A stretch of 24,882 nucleotides of DNA, from contig DASXTS010000234.1 of the NCBI GenBank assembly GCA_036505275.1, positions 1-24,882 of the forward strand, written 5' to 3'. The DNA is from DASXTS01 sp036505275 (lineage in GTDB: Bacteria; Actinomycetota; Actinomycetes; Mycobacteriales; Pseudonocardiaceae). The notes beneath the pieces were generated by a model. The model ran no database searches, was not told the origin of the DNA, and saw only the letters and a program-made list of their open reading frames with translations. A program made the translations under genes and the position numbers. This document shows positions 16,218 to 23,513 of this stretch, piece after piece. Every line of letters starts with the position of its first letter. Within the stretch, counting starts at the first letter, position 1.

Positions 16218-19200
16218 ATGCGCCCGTCTCGCTTCCGGAACGCCGCGGTCGGACCGAACTCTGCGGGTCAGACCCGATCGCTCCGACCGCCCGGCTGGCT
16301 GTTGTTCCTTGGCTTCGGCGGGCTCGTCGGTGCGGCCTACTTTGCGGTGTCCAGTCCCGTGCTCAAGGTCGTGACCTTCGGCCTGCTGGGCGCGGCGCCG
16401 GTCATCGCCGTGGTGGCCGGGGTGCGGCGGTACCGGCCTGGCTGCCAAACGGGGTGGTACCTGTTCGCGGCCGGCCAGCTCACCTTCACCGTCGGCGACA
16501 TGATCTTCTACGTCCACGAGTACCTGCTGCAGCAGGAGCCGCCGTTTCCATCGGTCGCGGACGCCTTCTACCTGGCCACCTATCCGTGCCTGATCGGCGG
16601 GCTGCTCCTGCTGGTCAAACGCCGGACCCCGGGCCGCGACCGCGCGAGCCTGGTGGATGCGCTGATCGTGACAATCAGCATGGGGCTGCTGTCCTGGGAA
16701 TTCCTGATCGTGCCCTACCTGCGTGATCCCAGCCTCAGCATGCCGCAGCTGCTCACCTCGGTCGCCTACCCGATGATGGACATCCTGGTCCTCGCGGTCG
16801 CCGCCCGCCTGTGGAGCGACCGCGGCGTGCGGAACGCCTCCTTCCACCTGCTCAGCCTCAGCTTGGTCCCGCTCCTGCTGGCCGACACCCTCTACGGCCT
16901 CATTCAGCTGACCGGCACCTGGCGGCTCGGCGGCCCGGTCGACATCGGCTGGATGCTGTTCTACGTCTGCTGGGGCGCGGCCGGCCTGCATCCCACCATG
17001 CGGGAGCTCGACCGGCCCGCGCCAGTCGCCACCGTCAAGATCACCCGCGCCCGGTTCGGGGTGCTGCTGGCGCTGGCCTCGCTGATGGGGCCCACCGTGC
17101 TGGCCGTGCAGGTGGCCCGCGGGGAGCGGGTGGACATGGCCGTGGTGGTCGGCGGCTCCCTGCTGCTGTTCATCCTGGCCCTGCTTCGGATGAGCGGGCT
17201 TGTCCAGACGCTGCGCATCACCCTGCTCAAGCACCAGTGGTCGGCGTCCAGGGAGACGACCCTCAGGGAGGCCGCCGGGGCGCTGGTCGCCGCCACCACG
17301 CTGGACGGCATCCACAACGCCGCGCTCAACGCCGCCATCACCCTGACCGGCCGGCCCGATGCGACCGCGGTCCGCATCGCCACCGGCCATCCGAGCGAGC
17401 TGCGCATCGTCGCCGCCACCGGGGAGCCCACCGACGGGCTCGTCGGCACCACCCTGGAGGTCGCGAATCTGCCGGCAGCCATGCTGGCCGGTCTCCAGCA
17501 GGGCTCCATCACCGTCGACGGGGCCACGGCCGCCGATCTCTACCGAGCACTCCGCTTCGGCCCGACGCTGGGTTTCATGCTGGCTGTCCCCCTGCCGGTC
17601 CAGCGGGAGCCCGGCGGGCTGCTGCTGGTCGCCAGCGAGACGCGCCAGCCGGCCGAGATCCAGGAGGCGCTGCAGACGCTCGGCGCACAGGTCGCGCTGG
17701 CCCTCGAGAGCGCTGCCCTGACCGAGGACCTGCACCGGCGCCGCAGCGACGAGCGCTTCCGCCGGCTCGTTCAGAACTCCTCCGACCTGATCACCGTGAT
17801 GGAGGTCGACTGGACGATCCGCTACCAGACCCCGTCGGTGGAACGCGTCCTTGGCTACCAGCCGGATGAGCTGCTCGCCACCAATTTCGCACGACTCATC
17901 CACCCCCAGGACACCGAGCGCATGGCCGCGCTACTCAAGCGCGCCAGCAGTCACGACGGGGTCAACGAGCCAATCGAGTGCCGGATGCGGCACCAGGACG
18001 GCCGCTGGCTCACGGTGGAGACCATCAGCAACCACGTCGACGACGACCTGCACGGCTACGTGTTGACCAGCCGCGACATCACCGACCGCAAGACGCTCGA
18101 GGACCAGCTCAAGCACCAGGCATTCCACGACTCGCTCACCGGTCTGGCCAATCGCGCCTTGTTCACCAACCGGGTGCAGCACATGCTGGAACGCCGACGC
18201 TGGGACGGGCAGGGCTGTGCGGTGTTGTTCCTCGATCTTGATGACTTCAAGACCGTCAACGACAGCCTCGGGCACGTTGCCGGCGACGAGCTGCTGTGCG
18301 CGGTTGCCGATCGGCTTCGCGGCTGCATCCGCGCTGGCGACACGGCCGCCCGGCTGGGCGGCGACGAGTTCGCACTACTGCTCGAGGATCTGGGCGAAGA
18401 ACAAGAGGCCATTGCTGTCGCCGAGCGCGTCAGCATGGCGCTGCAGGCACCAATCGCCATCCACGGCAGGGACGTCGTTACCCGGGCCAGCGTCGGGATC
18501 GCGCTGCCGGACCTGGACCGCCCGCAGGAGGCCGACGAGCTGCTCCGGAACGCCGACATGGCCATGTATACCGCCAAGAACAACGGCAAGGGCCGCTACG
18601 AGTGCTTTGCCCCCGCCATGCACGCCGCCGTGGTGGAACGCCTGGAACTCACCGCTGACCTGCGCCGGGCCCTCGAGCGAAGCGAGTTCTTTGTTCTCTA
18701 CCAGCCGATCATCGACCTGGCTACGGGCAGAAGGACCGGGGTGGAGGCGCTGGTGCGATGGCGGCACCCACAACGCGGACTGGTCGGCCCCAACGAGTTC
18801 ATTCCCCTCGCCGAGGAGACCGGCCTGATTCTCCCGCTCGGCCGCCTGGTCCTCGAGCAGGCTTGCCGGCGAGGCGCCCGCTGGCATCAACTGCACGGCA
18901 GGGAACTGACGATCAACGTGAACCTGTCGATCCGCCAGCTGCAGGATCCCGGGTTCGTGAGCGAGGTCAGCGAAATCCTGGCTGTCACCGAGCTTCGTCC
19001 GCACTGCCTCACCCTGGAGATCACCGAGTCACTGCTCATGGAGGACACCCAAGCGGCCGTCGAGAAGCTCACCGAGCTCAAGCGGCTCGGAGTGCGGGTG
19101 GCCATCGACGACTTCGGTACCGGCTACTCCTCGCTCAGCTACCTGGAGCAACTCCCGATCGACATCCTCAAGATCCCCAAGCCGTTCGTCGACGGGATTC

Positions 19201-19484
19201 TCAAGACCACCGAGGAGTCCGCGTTGGCCAAGGCGATCATCCAGCTGGCCAAGGCGCTGCGGCTGGAGACGATCGCTGAGGGGATCGAGCAGCCGCAGCA
19301 GTGGGACAAGCTGCGCGAGCTGTCATGCGACCTGGGGCAAGGCTATTTGTTCTCCAAGCCCGTCGACGCCGATGACATCGACGCGCTGCTTGCCCGCGAG
19401 GGCCGCACCAATGAGCTCGAGCCAGACCCCGGCCCGCAGCAGGCGACCTTGGCTCCCATTCATCAATGGATTCCCTCGTCTTGA
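16218..19484 (+). CDS. Membrane GAF-PAS-GGDEF-EAL c-di-GMP protein
   Basis: A 1088-residue protein from ATG 16218, chosen for its GAGGAAG site; an upstream in-frame start at 16176 would add 14 residues. The order is an eight- or nine-helix membrane domain (about 25-335), a GAF-like domain (about 350-500), a PAS domain with C-terminal cap (about 510-630), GGDEF (GGDEF at 714-718, RxxD inhibitory site RAGD just before it) and EAL (EAL at 843-845). The EAL domain keeps NVNLSIRQL, LEITES, DDFGTGYSS (Asp964-Asp965), Lys985, AEGIEQ and QGYLFSKP, so both making and breaking c-di-GMP look possible. Oddly, the usual KID is KIP (985-987). The membrane domain is homologous to that of the diguanylate cyclase at 11142. 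Confidence 0.95.
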   Translation: MRPSRFRNAAVGPNSAGQTRSLRPPGWLLFLGFGGLVGAAYFAVSSPVLKVVTFGLLGAAPVIAVVAGVRRYRPGCQTGWYLFAAGQLTFTVGDMIFYVHEYLLQQEPPFPSVADAFYLATYPCLIGGLLLLVKRRTPGRDRASLVDALIVTISMGLLSWEFLIVPYLRDPSLSMPQLLTSVAYPMMDILVLAVAARLWSDRGVRNASFHLLSLSLVPLLLADTLYGLIQLTGTWRLGGPVDIGWMLFYVCWGAAGLHPTMRELDRPAPVATVKITRARFGVLLALASLMGPTVLAVQVARGERVDMAVVVGGSLLLFILALLRMSGLVQTLRITLLKHQWSASRETTLREAAGALVAATTLDGIHNAALNAAITLTGRPDATAVRIATGHPSELRIVAATGEPTDGLVGTTLEVANLPAAMLAGLQQGSITVDGATAADLYRALRFGPTLGFMLAVPLPVQREPGGLLLVASETRQPAEIQEALQTLGAQVALALESAALTEDLHRRRSDERFRRLVQNSSDLITVMEVDWTIRYQTPSVERVLGYQPDELLATNFARLIHPQDTERMAALLKRASSHDGVNEPIECRMRHQDGRWLTVETISNHVDDDLHGYVLTSRDITDRKTLEDQLKHQAFHDSLTGLANRALFTNRVQHMLERRRWDGQGCAVLFLDLDDFKTVNDSLGHVAGDELLCAVADRLRGCIRAGDTAARLGGDEFALLLEDLGEEQEAIAVAERVSMALQAPIAIHGRDVVTRASVGIALPDLDRPQEADELLRNADMAMYTAKNNGKGRYECFAPAMHAAVVERLELTADLRRALERSEFFVLYQPIIDLATGRRTGVEALVRWRHPQRGLVGPNEFIPLAEETGLILPLGRLVLEQACRRGARWHQLHGRELTINVNLSIRQLQDPGFVSEVSEILAVTELRPHCLTLEITESLLMEDTQAAVEKLTELKRLGVRVAIDDFGTGYSSLSYLEQLPIDILKIPKPFVDGILKTTEESALAKAIIQLAKALRLETIAEGIEQPQQWDKLRELSCDLGQGYLFSKPVDADDIDALLAREGRTNELEPDPGPQQATLAPIHQWIPSS

Positions 19485-19751
19485 CCGTGCCAGGCACCTG
19501 AGCCGGGCTCCGTGGTTCGCGCTGCGGTTCCACCAGCCCGAACTGGACGGGTTCGGCGTGATCCGCCCGATTCGTCCGGGCTACGGCCATGGCCCGGCAC
19601 CGAGCGCCCACCTCGGCACCGCCGACCACGCCCGGGGCGCCGACACCCGCCCCTGGTTCCGTGAGGCCGAGATGGCCGCCGTGATCACCGACTTCGTCCG
19701 CAGCCGATCGGCATCAGCGTCCTTGGGCTACGTGGTGTTGTGGCCATTGCG
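19485..19751. other. Spacer, possible gene fragment
   Basis: A 267-bp gap between the GGDEF-EAL gene and the converging DoxX-like gene. One plus-strand frame stays open through it (overlapping the GGDEF-EAL 3' end) and reads protein-like around FALRFHQPELDGFGVI and REAEMAAVITDFVRSR, but has no start of its own. It was not recognised; it may be the leftover of a lost gene. No clear terminator hairpin was found. Confidence 0.3.
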
Positions 19752-20270
19752 CTACGCCCGTCGGCTCGCCTGCGGCGCGGCGCGGCGCGGCCACAGGCCG
19801 AGCCGGGGTGCCGACCGGGCGGCCCACAGCGCCACGGCGACGTATACGACCTGTTCGGGGATGCGTTGCCACAAAGGAGACGCTGGTTCACCGTGGAACG
19901 GTATCTCCGCGACGGCGGCGTAGATATTGGCCGGAAGCAGCAGGACGAACAGGGCCGCAAGGCAGTAGCCGGCGGCCCGCCGGGTCGCGGGCACGACCAG
20001 TCCCGCCGCACCGGCCAGTTCCAGCACGCCGGTCGCGTAGACCATCGCGCCGGGGAACGGCGCGAACGGCGGCACCATGGCCACCAGATCGGCGTGGTTG
20101 GGCATGACCGTCACGCCGGCGGGCACAAAGTGGGCACTTGCCGTCATCAGCAGCATGACCGCGAGCCCGTGCGCCGCGCTGGTGGGCCAGGACGCGAACC
20201 GCGTCACGCCCAGGGCGCCCAACGCTCGGAACCCTAGAAGGCTCACGCCCAGAACAATGATCGTCTGCAT
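19752..20270 (-). CDS. DoxX-like membrane protein
   Basis: A 172-residue protein with four hydrophobic segments, starting from ATG 20270 (a longer form from 20303 is open). Typical DoxX-like features are the first helix, then the MLLMTASAHFVPAGV region, the MVYATGVLELAGAAGLVVPATRRAAGY helix-turn-helix of membrane segments, and LFVLLLPANIYAAV. The family has been tied to quinone or redox functions in the membrane, but for this subgroup there is no firm role. It diverges from the TetR gene; the spacer carries palindromes, so TetR control is likely. Confidence 0.82.
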   Translation of the reverse strand: MQTIIVLGVSLLGFRALGALGVTRFASWPTSAAHGLAVMLLMTASAHFVPAGVTVMPNHADLVAMVPPFAPFPGAMVYATGVLELAGAAGLVVPATRRAAGYCLAALFVLLLPANIYAAVAEIPFHGEPASPLWQRIPEQVVYVAVALWAARSAPRLGLWPRRAAPQASRRA

Positions 20271-20294
20271 CCTATCCACCCACCTTGATCTAGT

Positions 20295-20352
20295 CACTGT
20301 CAAGTTCAGTGTTCACGCTATCCTCTAACCACAATCTTGGCAATGACAAGAT
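20295..20352. promoter_or_regulatory. Palindromes between DoxX-like and TetR genes
   Basis: Two symmetric sites lie in the divergent spacer: CACTG-7 nt-CAGTG around 20295-20311, and a perfect ATCTTG-7 nt-CAAGAT at 20334-20352, just before the TetR start codon. Either could be the operator of the adjacent TetR protein. Confidence 0.5.
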
Positions 20353-20360
20353 GCGGGTCT

Positions 20361-20942
20361 GTGAGTCAAGCCACCGACGAAGAGGTGAGGACGATCGGAT
20401 ACCACCATGGCGACCTGCGGCGCACGATCCAAGCCGCCGCGATCGAGGCGATCACGGAGTCGGGCCCGAACGGCTGGAGCCTGCGGGAGCTGGCGCGTCG
20501 GGCCGGGGTCTCGCACGCCGCGCCCGCGCACCATTTCGGCGACAAGGCCGGGCTGCTGACCGCCATCGCTGTGGAGGGCTTCACGCTGCTCGCCGAGGAG
20601 GTGCAGGCCGCCGGGCCGGATTTCCTCGAGGCGGGGCTGGCCTACATCCGCTTCGCGGTCGCCCACCCTGCCCACTTCGCCGTCATGTTCACACCCGGCC
20701 TGTACCGGGTCGACGACCCCGAGGTCGACGCGGCGCGTACCCGTGCGAACAACCTCCTGCAGCAGGGCGCCCAATCGCTCACCCCATCGGGCACGGATCC
20801 GCGGCACCTGGCGACGGCGGGATGGTCGATCGCGCACGGCTTCGCCAGCCTGTGGCTCAGCGGTGCCCTCTCGGCCGAGGAGGACGACGACCCAGCCGGA
20901 CGTGCCCGACCGGCGCTGCGCCTACTCGTCGAGGATCGTTGA
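20361..20942 (+). CDS. TetR family regulator
   Basis: A 193-residue repressor-type regulator from GTG 20361 (TTG 20337 and ATG 20343 are in-frame alternatives; none has a strong ribosome binding site). The HTH is at about 15-60: YHHGDLRRTIQAAAIEAI, then WSLRELARRAGVSHAAPAHHFGDKAGLLTAIA, the classic TetR DNA-binding block with HHF in place of the common YYHF. The C-terminal part (YIRFAVAHPAHFAVMFTP) matches the WHG-type ligand domain. It probably controls the divergent DoxX-like gene and itself. Confidence 0.9.
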   Translation: MSQATDEEVRTIGYHHGDLRRTIQAAAIEAITESGPNGWSLRELARRAGVSHAAPAHHFGDKAGLLTAIAVEGFTLLAEEVQAAGPDFLEAGLAYIRFAVAHPAHFAVMFTPGLYRVDDPEVDAARTRANNLLQQGAQSLTPSGTDPRHLATAGWSIAHGFASLWLSGALSAEEDDDPAGRARPALRLLVEDR

Positions 20943-21145
20943 GGCGTCGGCCAACCCCCGTCTCGTAACAATGCACCTGGTCATCGGACTTCGTCCGGCG
21001 CAACCCCGGCGTCCTCCATGACCCGCTGCGACCGATGTTGGTTTGGTGGCGTCGGCGCAGCTGGGCAGATCCGCAAGCAGCCGAGCACTGCTCACACCGA
21101 TCCGCCCCGCGGGCTCGCCGACCACGCGCTACGGGCTCGCGCCTA
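20943..21145. other. Spacer after TetR gene
   Basis: A 203-bp gap between the stops of the convergent TetR and DUF7455-like genes. A few short open frames look protein-like for 20-30 residues, but none has a start or a recognised match. No terminator was clear. Confidence 0.25.
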
Positions 21146-21322
21146 CTACGAGCTCAGCCAGGCGCCGGTGTCGAGCAGGCGGTTCCGATGCTGGCGGGCG
21201 TGATGGCCGCAGAAGAGCAGTTCACCGCTGGGCAGTACGGCGATGAGCTGGGCGGCCGCCGAGCAGCGGTCGCAACGGTCGAGGCGGGTCAGCGGGGACG
21301 GCACCGCGGAGGTCGTGGTCAT
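21146..21322 (-). CDS. Small zinc-ribbon protein (DUF7455-like)
   Basis: A 58-residue protein from ATG 21322. It carries RCDRCSAAAQ (CxxC) and then LPSGELLFCGHHARQH (C-x-H-H), a likely one-zinc site. This pattern is common as a short conserved actinobacterial protein annotated DUF7455. Function is not established. A longer upstream frame exists, but its residues overlap the neighbouring 82-residue gene and look non-coding. The start is 5 nt after the neighbour's stop codon, so the two form an operon. Confidence 0.75.
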   Translation of the reverse strand: MTTTSAVPSPLTRLDRCDRCSAAAQLIAVLPSGELLFCGHHARQHRNRLLDTGAWLSS

Positions 21323-21327
21323 CACGA

Positions 21328-21576
21328 TCACGCCGCTTCCAGAAGTCCGCGGCCGAACGAGGTCAGCCGGGCGGGTCCCGGTCGGGCCACCGCGGCGATG
21401 AGACCGGCCTTGATCAGGCGCGGGCCGACGAGCTGGTCGCAGCAGCCGATACCGTCGATGATCAATGGTGTGCCGGGGCCGGCCGAGATCTGACAGCGAC
21501 CGGCGGCAACGGCACGGAGAACGGCGCGGTCCCGGTGGCTGAGCGAGCTGAGTGTGGTGGTCAGCGTGATGGTCAT
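21328..21576 (-). CDS. Hypothetical 82-residue protein
   Basis: A protein from ATG 21576, preceded by a strong GGAGGAGAAGG. It starts MTITLTTTLSSLSHRDRAVLRAVAAGRC, and ends LTSFGRGLLEAA. The SHRDRAVLRAVAAGR and ARLTSFGR blocks have the look of a small winged-helix fold, a helix followed by an LT..G hairpin, but this is only an impression. It is the first gene of a two-gene operon with the DUF7455-like protein; 11-bp tandem units lie upstream. Function unknown. Confidence 0.68.
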   Translation of the reverse strand: MTITLTTTLSSLSHRDRAVLRAVAAGRCQISAGPGTPLIIDGIGCCDQLVGPRLIKAGLIAAVARPGPARLTSFGRGLLEAA

Positions 21577-21683
21577 TGCCTTCTCCTCCCCGTTCTGGTC
21601 CGTCACCACTACGTCGAACCGGGGGCCGCAAATCGACACCTCGGCCGGCAAGTGGCCGACCTGTACCCGTGAAGACTCGCCGG

Positions 21684-21727
21684 CAACCCTCACATCACGC
21701 GAACACGCCGCTGACATGACGCTGACA
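21684..21727 (-). promoter_or_regulatory. Four tandem 11-bp units upstream of the small operon
   Basis: On the minus strand, four abutting 11-mers each start with TGT: TGTCAGCGTCA, TGTCAGCGGCG, TGTTCGCGTGA and TGTGAGGGTTG. The first two share eight of eleven bases. They lie about 110-150 bp upstream of the 82-residue gene and point toward it. One-turn spacing of direct repeats is typical of OmpR/PhoB-family response-regulator sites. Confidence 0.45.
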
Positions 21728-21850
21728 GGACGGTCCGAATCCGCGGCCGGAAGCTGGGCTCCCCACAGCAGTGGAAGGACCGCCTGGCCGCGACAGTCGG
21801 GGTTGAGTACGACCAGCCGACCTGGGACGCCTGGGAGGCGTTCAACTCGG

Positions 21851-21940
21851 TCAAGGCGCCTGCGTGTCGGCGTACACGTCTACGTGCACAGGTCGGTACG
21901 GGTGAAGGTGCACAGGTCCGGGGTCCTGACGATGGCTCAC
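21851..21940 (-). CDS. Short 29-residue ORF related to the one at 23514
   Basis: A tiny reading frame from GTG 21940. Its core PVHLHPYRPVHVDVYADT matches PVHVQSYLPVHVDLYADT of the plus-strand ORF at 23514 at 14 of 18 positions. It stops shortly after (QAP and stop), while the other copy goes on for 40 more residues, so it may be a truncated duplicate rather than a working gene. No strong ribosome binding site is seen. Confidence 0.35.
   Translation of the reverse strand: MSHRQDPGPVHLHPYRPVHVDVYADTQAP
21865..21916 (+). repeat. 52-bp inverted repeat, left arm
   Basis: Matches the reverse complement of 23523-23574 at 47 of 52 positions, counted by hand with no gaps. The mismatches are scattered. 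Together the arms bracket the SRPBCC and WYL regulator genes. Confidence 0.85.
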
Positions 21941-22044
21941 AGGCCAGATTTCGCTCGGCTATGAGGCGGTGGCCGGCGAGTCGGCGATGGAATCGGGCTC
22001 GAAGCGGTGGTTGGAGCTGCGCCGGCGCGGGGTCGGGCCGGGGG

Positions 22045-22560
22045 TCAGCGTGGAGTGCTCAGGTCTTCGGGCTGGTTATGGCGCTGCTCAGCGAGGGTGC
22101 GCAGCCCGCCGAGAAGCTCGTCGATGACGCCGCGGAACTTGCGTCGCATGATCAGCTTGTTGAGTACGGTGGCGATCGGGTGCGCCGGCGTGTAGAACGT
22201 CTCGATCAGCACCTCGGTCCGTTCGCTCGTGGTCGCGGTGAAATGGACGGTGAAGCCGTAGTTGGTCAGCATCTTGTTGAACCCGAACGAGTCGTCCACG
22301 ACCAGGAACGACGCGCGAGTCTCGGGCACCGCCTCGACGCACCGCTCGACCATGGTTCCTTTCTTGCCGTTCATGGTCACCGCGCAGGTGCGAGTCGTGC
22401 CCAAGCCGGTGTCGTCGCCGCCGTGTTCGTCGGTGACGGCGTCAACGACCGGCGCCCAGTTGGCCAACTCCGCGTTGTCCATAAACAGCCGGTAAACGAC
22501 CCCGACCGGAACGCTGACCGTGGTGTGTCGTTGCAGTTGCCTGGTGCCCTGCATGCGCAT
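22045..22560 (-). CDS. SRPBCC family protein
   Basis: A 171-residue protein starting at ATG 22560, which has a perfect AGGAGG at 22566-22571; the longer open frame to 22665 overlaps the regulator's promoter and is not used. The SRPBCC fold is seen in TTVSVPVGVVYRLFMDNAELANWAPVV at the N-terminus, then MVERCVEAVPETRASFLV, the FTVHFTATTSERTEVLIETFY strand pair, and the long C-terminal helix FRGVIDELLGGLRTLAEQ. Such proteins bind hydrophobic molecules in a cavity. It is divergent from a WYL regulator, a frequent pairing, and both probably share the palindrome at 22606. Confidence 0.85.
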   Translation of the reverse strand: MRMQGTRQLQRHTTVSVPVGVVYRLFMDNAELANWAPVVDAVTDEHGGDDTGLGTTRTCAVTMNGKKGTMVERCVEAVPETRASFLVVDDSFGFNKMLTNYGFTVHFTATTSERTEVLIETFYTPAHPIATVLNKLIMRRKFRGVIDELLGGLRTLAEQRHNQPEDLSTPR

Positions 22561-22605
22561 CGTGACCTCCTGGCCTCCGGTTTCCCTCAAACCTACCCGC
22601 CATTG

Positions 22606-22622
22606 GTGACAGAACCTGTCAC
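22606..22622. promoter_or_regulatory. Perfect 17-bp operator for the WYL regulator
   Basis: GTGACAG-AAC-CTGTCAC, with 7-bp perfect arms, lies between the divergent SRPBCC and WYL regulator genes, 22 bp before the regulator ATG. Position and symmetry suggest that the regulator binds here and controls both genes. Confidence 0.75.
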
Positions 22623-22644
22623 TCATCGCCGGTACCGTGGACTG

Positions 22645-23454
22645 ATGCGCACCGTGGACCGCCACGACCAGCTGCTGCGGCTGTTACGGCGACGGGCCGA
22701 CTGGACCGTCGCCGACCTCGCCCGGGACCTGGGCGTCTCCCGCCGCACGGTGCTGCGCGACCTCGGCGCTCTTCGCGGGGCCGGTTTCGACATCGACACG
22801 TTCTCCGGGCCCGGCGGCGGAGTACGACTCAACCCGACCTCGGTCATGATCACCTCGCAGCTCGGCACCAACGAGGTCGTCGCACTCATCGTGTCGGTGG
22901 AGCTCGCCCGCGCCGCCAAGACGGTGCCCTTCGCCGCCGGCGCACAGCATGCCCTCGCCAAGATCGAACAGGCCCTCCCCGCTGCCCGAGCAGCCCACCT
23001 GCGAGCGCTGTGCGAGCGGATCCTGGTCGGTGAACCATCGGGCGAGGCCAGGCCCGGTAACATCGACCCCAACCTGGTCGAGGCGTTCGAGACCGCCTTC
23101 ACCAGCACTCGCCTGCTCGCCTTCACCTACCACGATCGACACGGCCGGCGCACGAAACGGCGGGTGGAACCCCACGGTCTGTTGGTGCGCCAACCGCTGT
23201 GGTACGTGATCGCCTGGGACAGCGACAGCAACGCTCCCCGACTCTTCCGGGCGGACCGCGTCAGCACGCCCACCGTCAGCGACCACACCTTCGTCGCCCG
23301 CCCCAGCGAGCTCGTCACCGGCGTCTGCCCGGACGCCACACCAGCAACAACCGGGTACGCCGGCGCAGGGCGCCCGCCAGGCAATGGCAAGCAGCCGCCG
23401 AACGACCCTCGCCGGAAACCGGCGCACCCCGGCGGAGACCTCGACGTCCGATGA
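22645..23454 (+). CDS. WYL-domain (YafY-type) transcriptional regulator
   Basis: A 269-residue regulator from ATG 22645. The N-terminal winged helix (about 1-60) reads RHDQLLRLLRRRADWTVADLARDLGVSRRTVLRDLGALRGAGFDI. The WYL domain follows at about 150-215: TRLLAFTYHDRHGRRTKRRVEPHGLLVRQPLWYVIAWD, with the WY pair in LWYVIAWD. WYL domains bind nucleic acid or nucleotide ligands in some members; in short YafY proteins the signal is usually unknown. It should act on the palindrome at 22606. The longer open frame upstream is an artefact. Confidence 0.92.
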   Translation: MRTVDRHDQLLRLLRRRADWTVADLARDLGVSRRTVLRDLGALRGAGFDIDTFSGPGGGVRLNPTSVMITSQLGTNEVVALIVSVELARAAKTVPFAAGAQHALAKIEQALPAARAAHLRALCERILVGEPSGEARPGNIDPNLVEAFETAFTSTRLLAFTYHDRHGRRTKRRVEPHGLLVRQPLWYVIAWDSDSNAPRLFRADRVSTPTVSDHTFVARPSELVTGVCPDATPATTGYAGAGRPPGNGKQPPNDPRRKPAHPGGDLDVR

Positions 23455-23513
23455 TCCTCCATGCCGCCTCGGACTCCAGCCAGCCGCGGCCATCGCGGTC
23501 CGAGACGACCGGC

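Larger units (their letters stand above)
21577..22044. other. 468-bp region with repeats and no full gene
   Basis: From left to right it holds the leader of the 82-residue gene, four tandem 11-bp units (21684-21727), a plus-strand protein-like stretch at about 21745-21860 (around PQQWKDRLAATVGVEYDQ and WDAWEAFNSV) with no start and no recognised family, and one arm of a 52-bp inverted repeat (21865-21916) that also encodes a 29-residue minus-strand ORF. The rest shows nothing. Confidence 0.45.

Noticed and set aside
16026..17903. A 625-residue minus-strand frame
   Set aside because: Antisense shadow of the GGDEF-EAL gene, with low-complexity Gly, Gln and Asp composition and no motif.
21961..22644. 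N-terminal extension of the WYL regulator
   Set aside because: It covers the SRPBCC gene in antisense and the operator; the regulator starts at 22645 with a standard HTH beginning.
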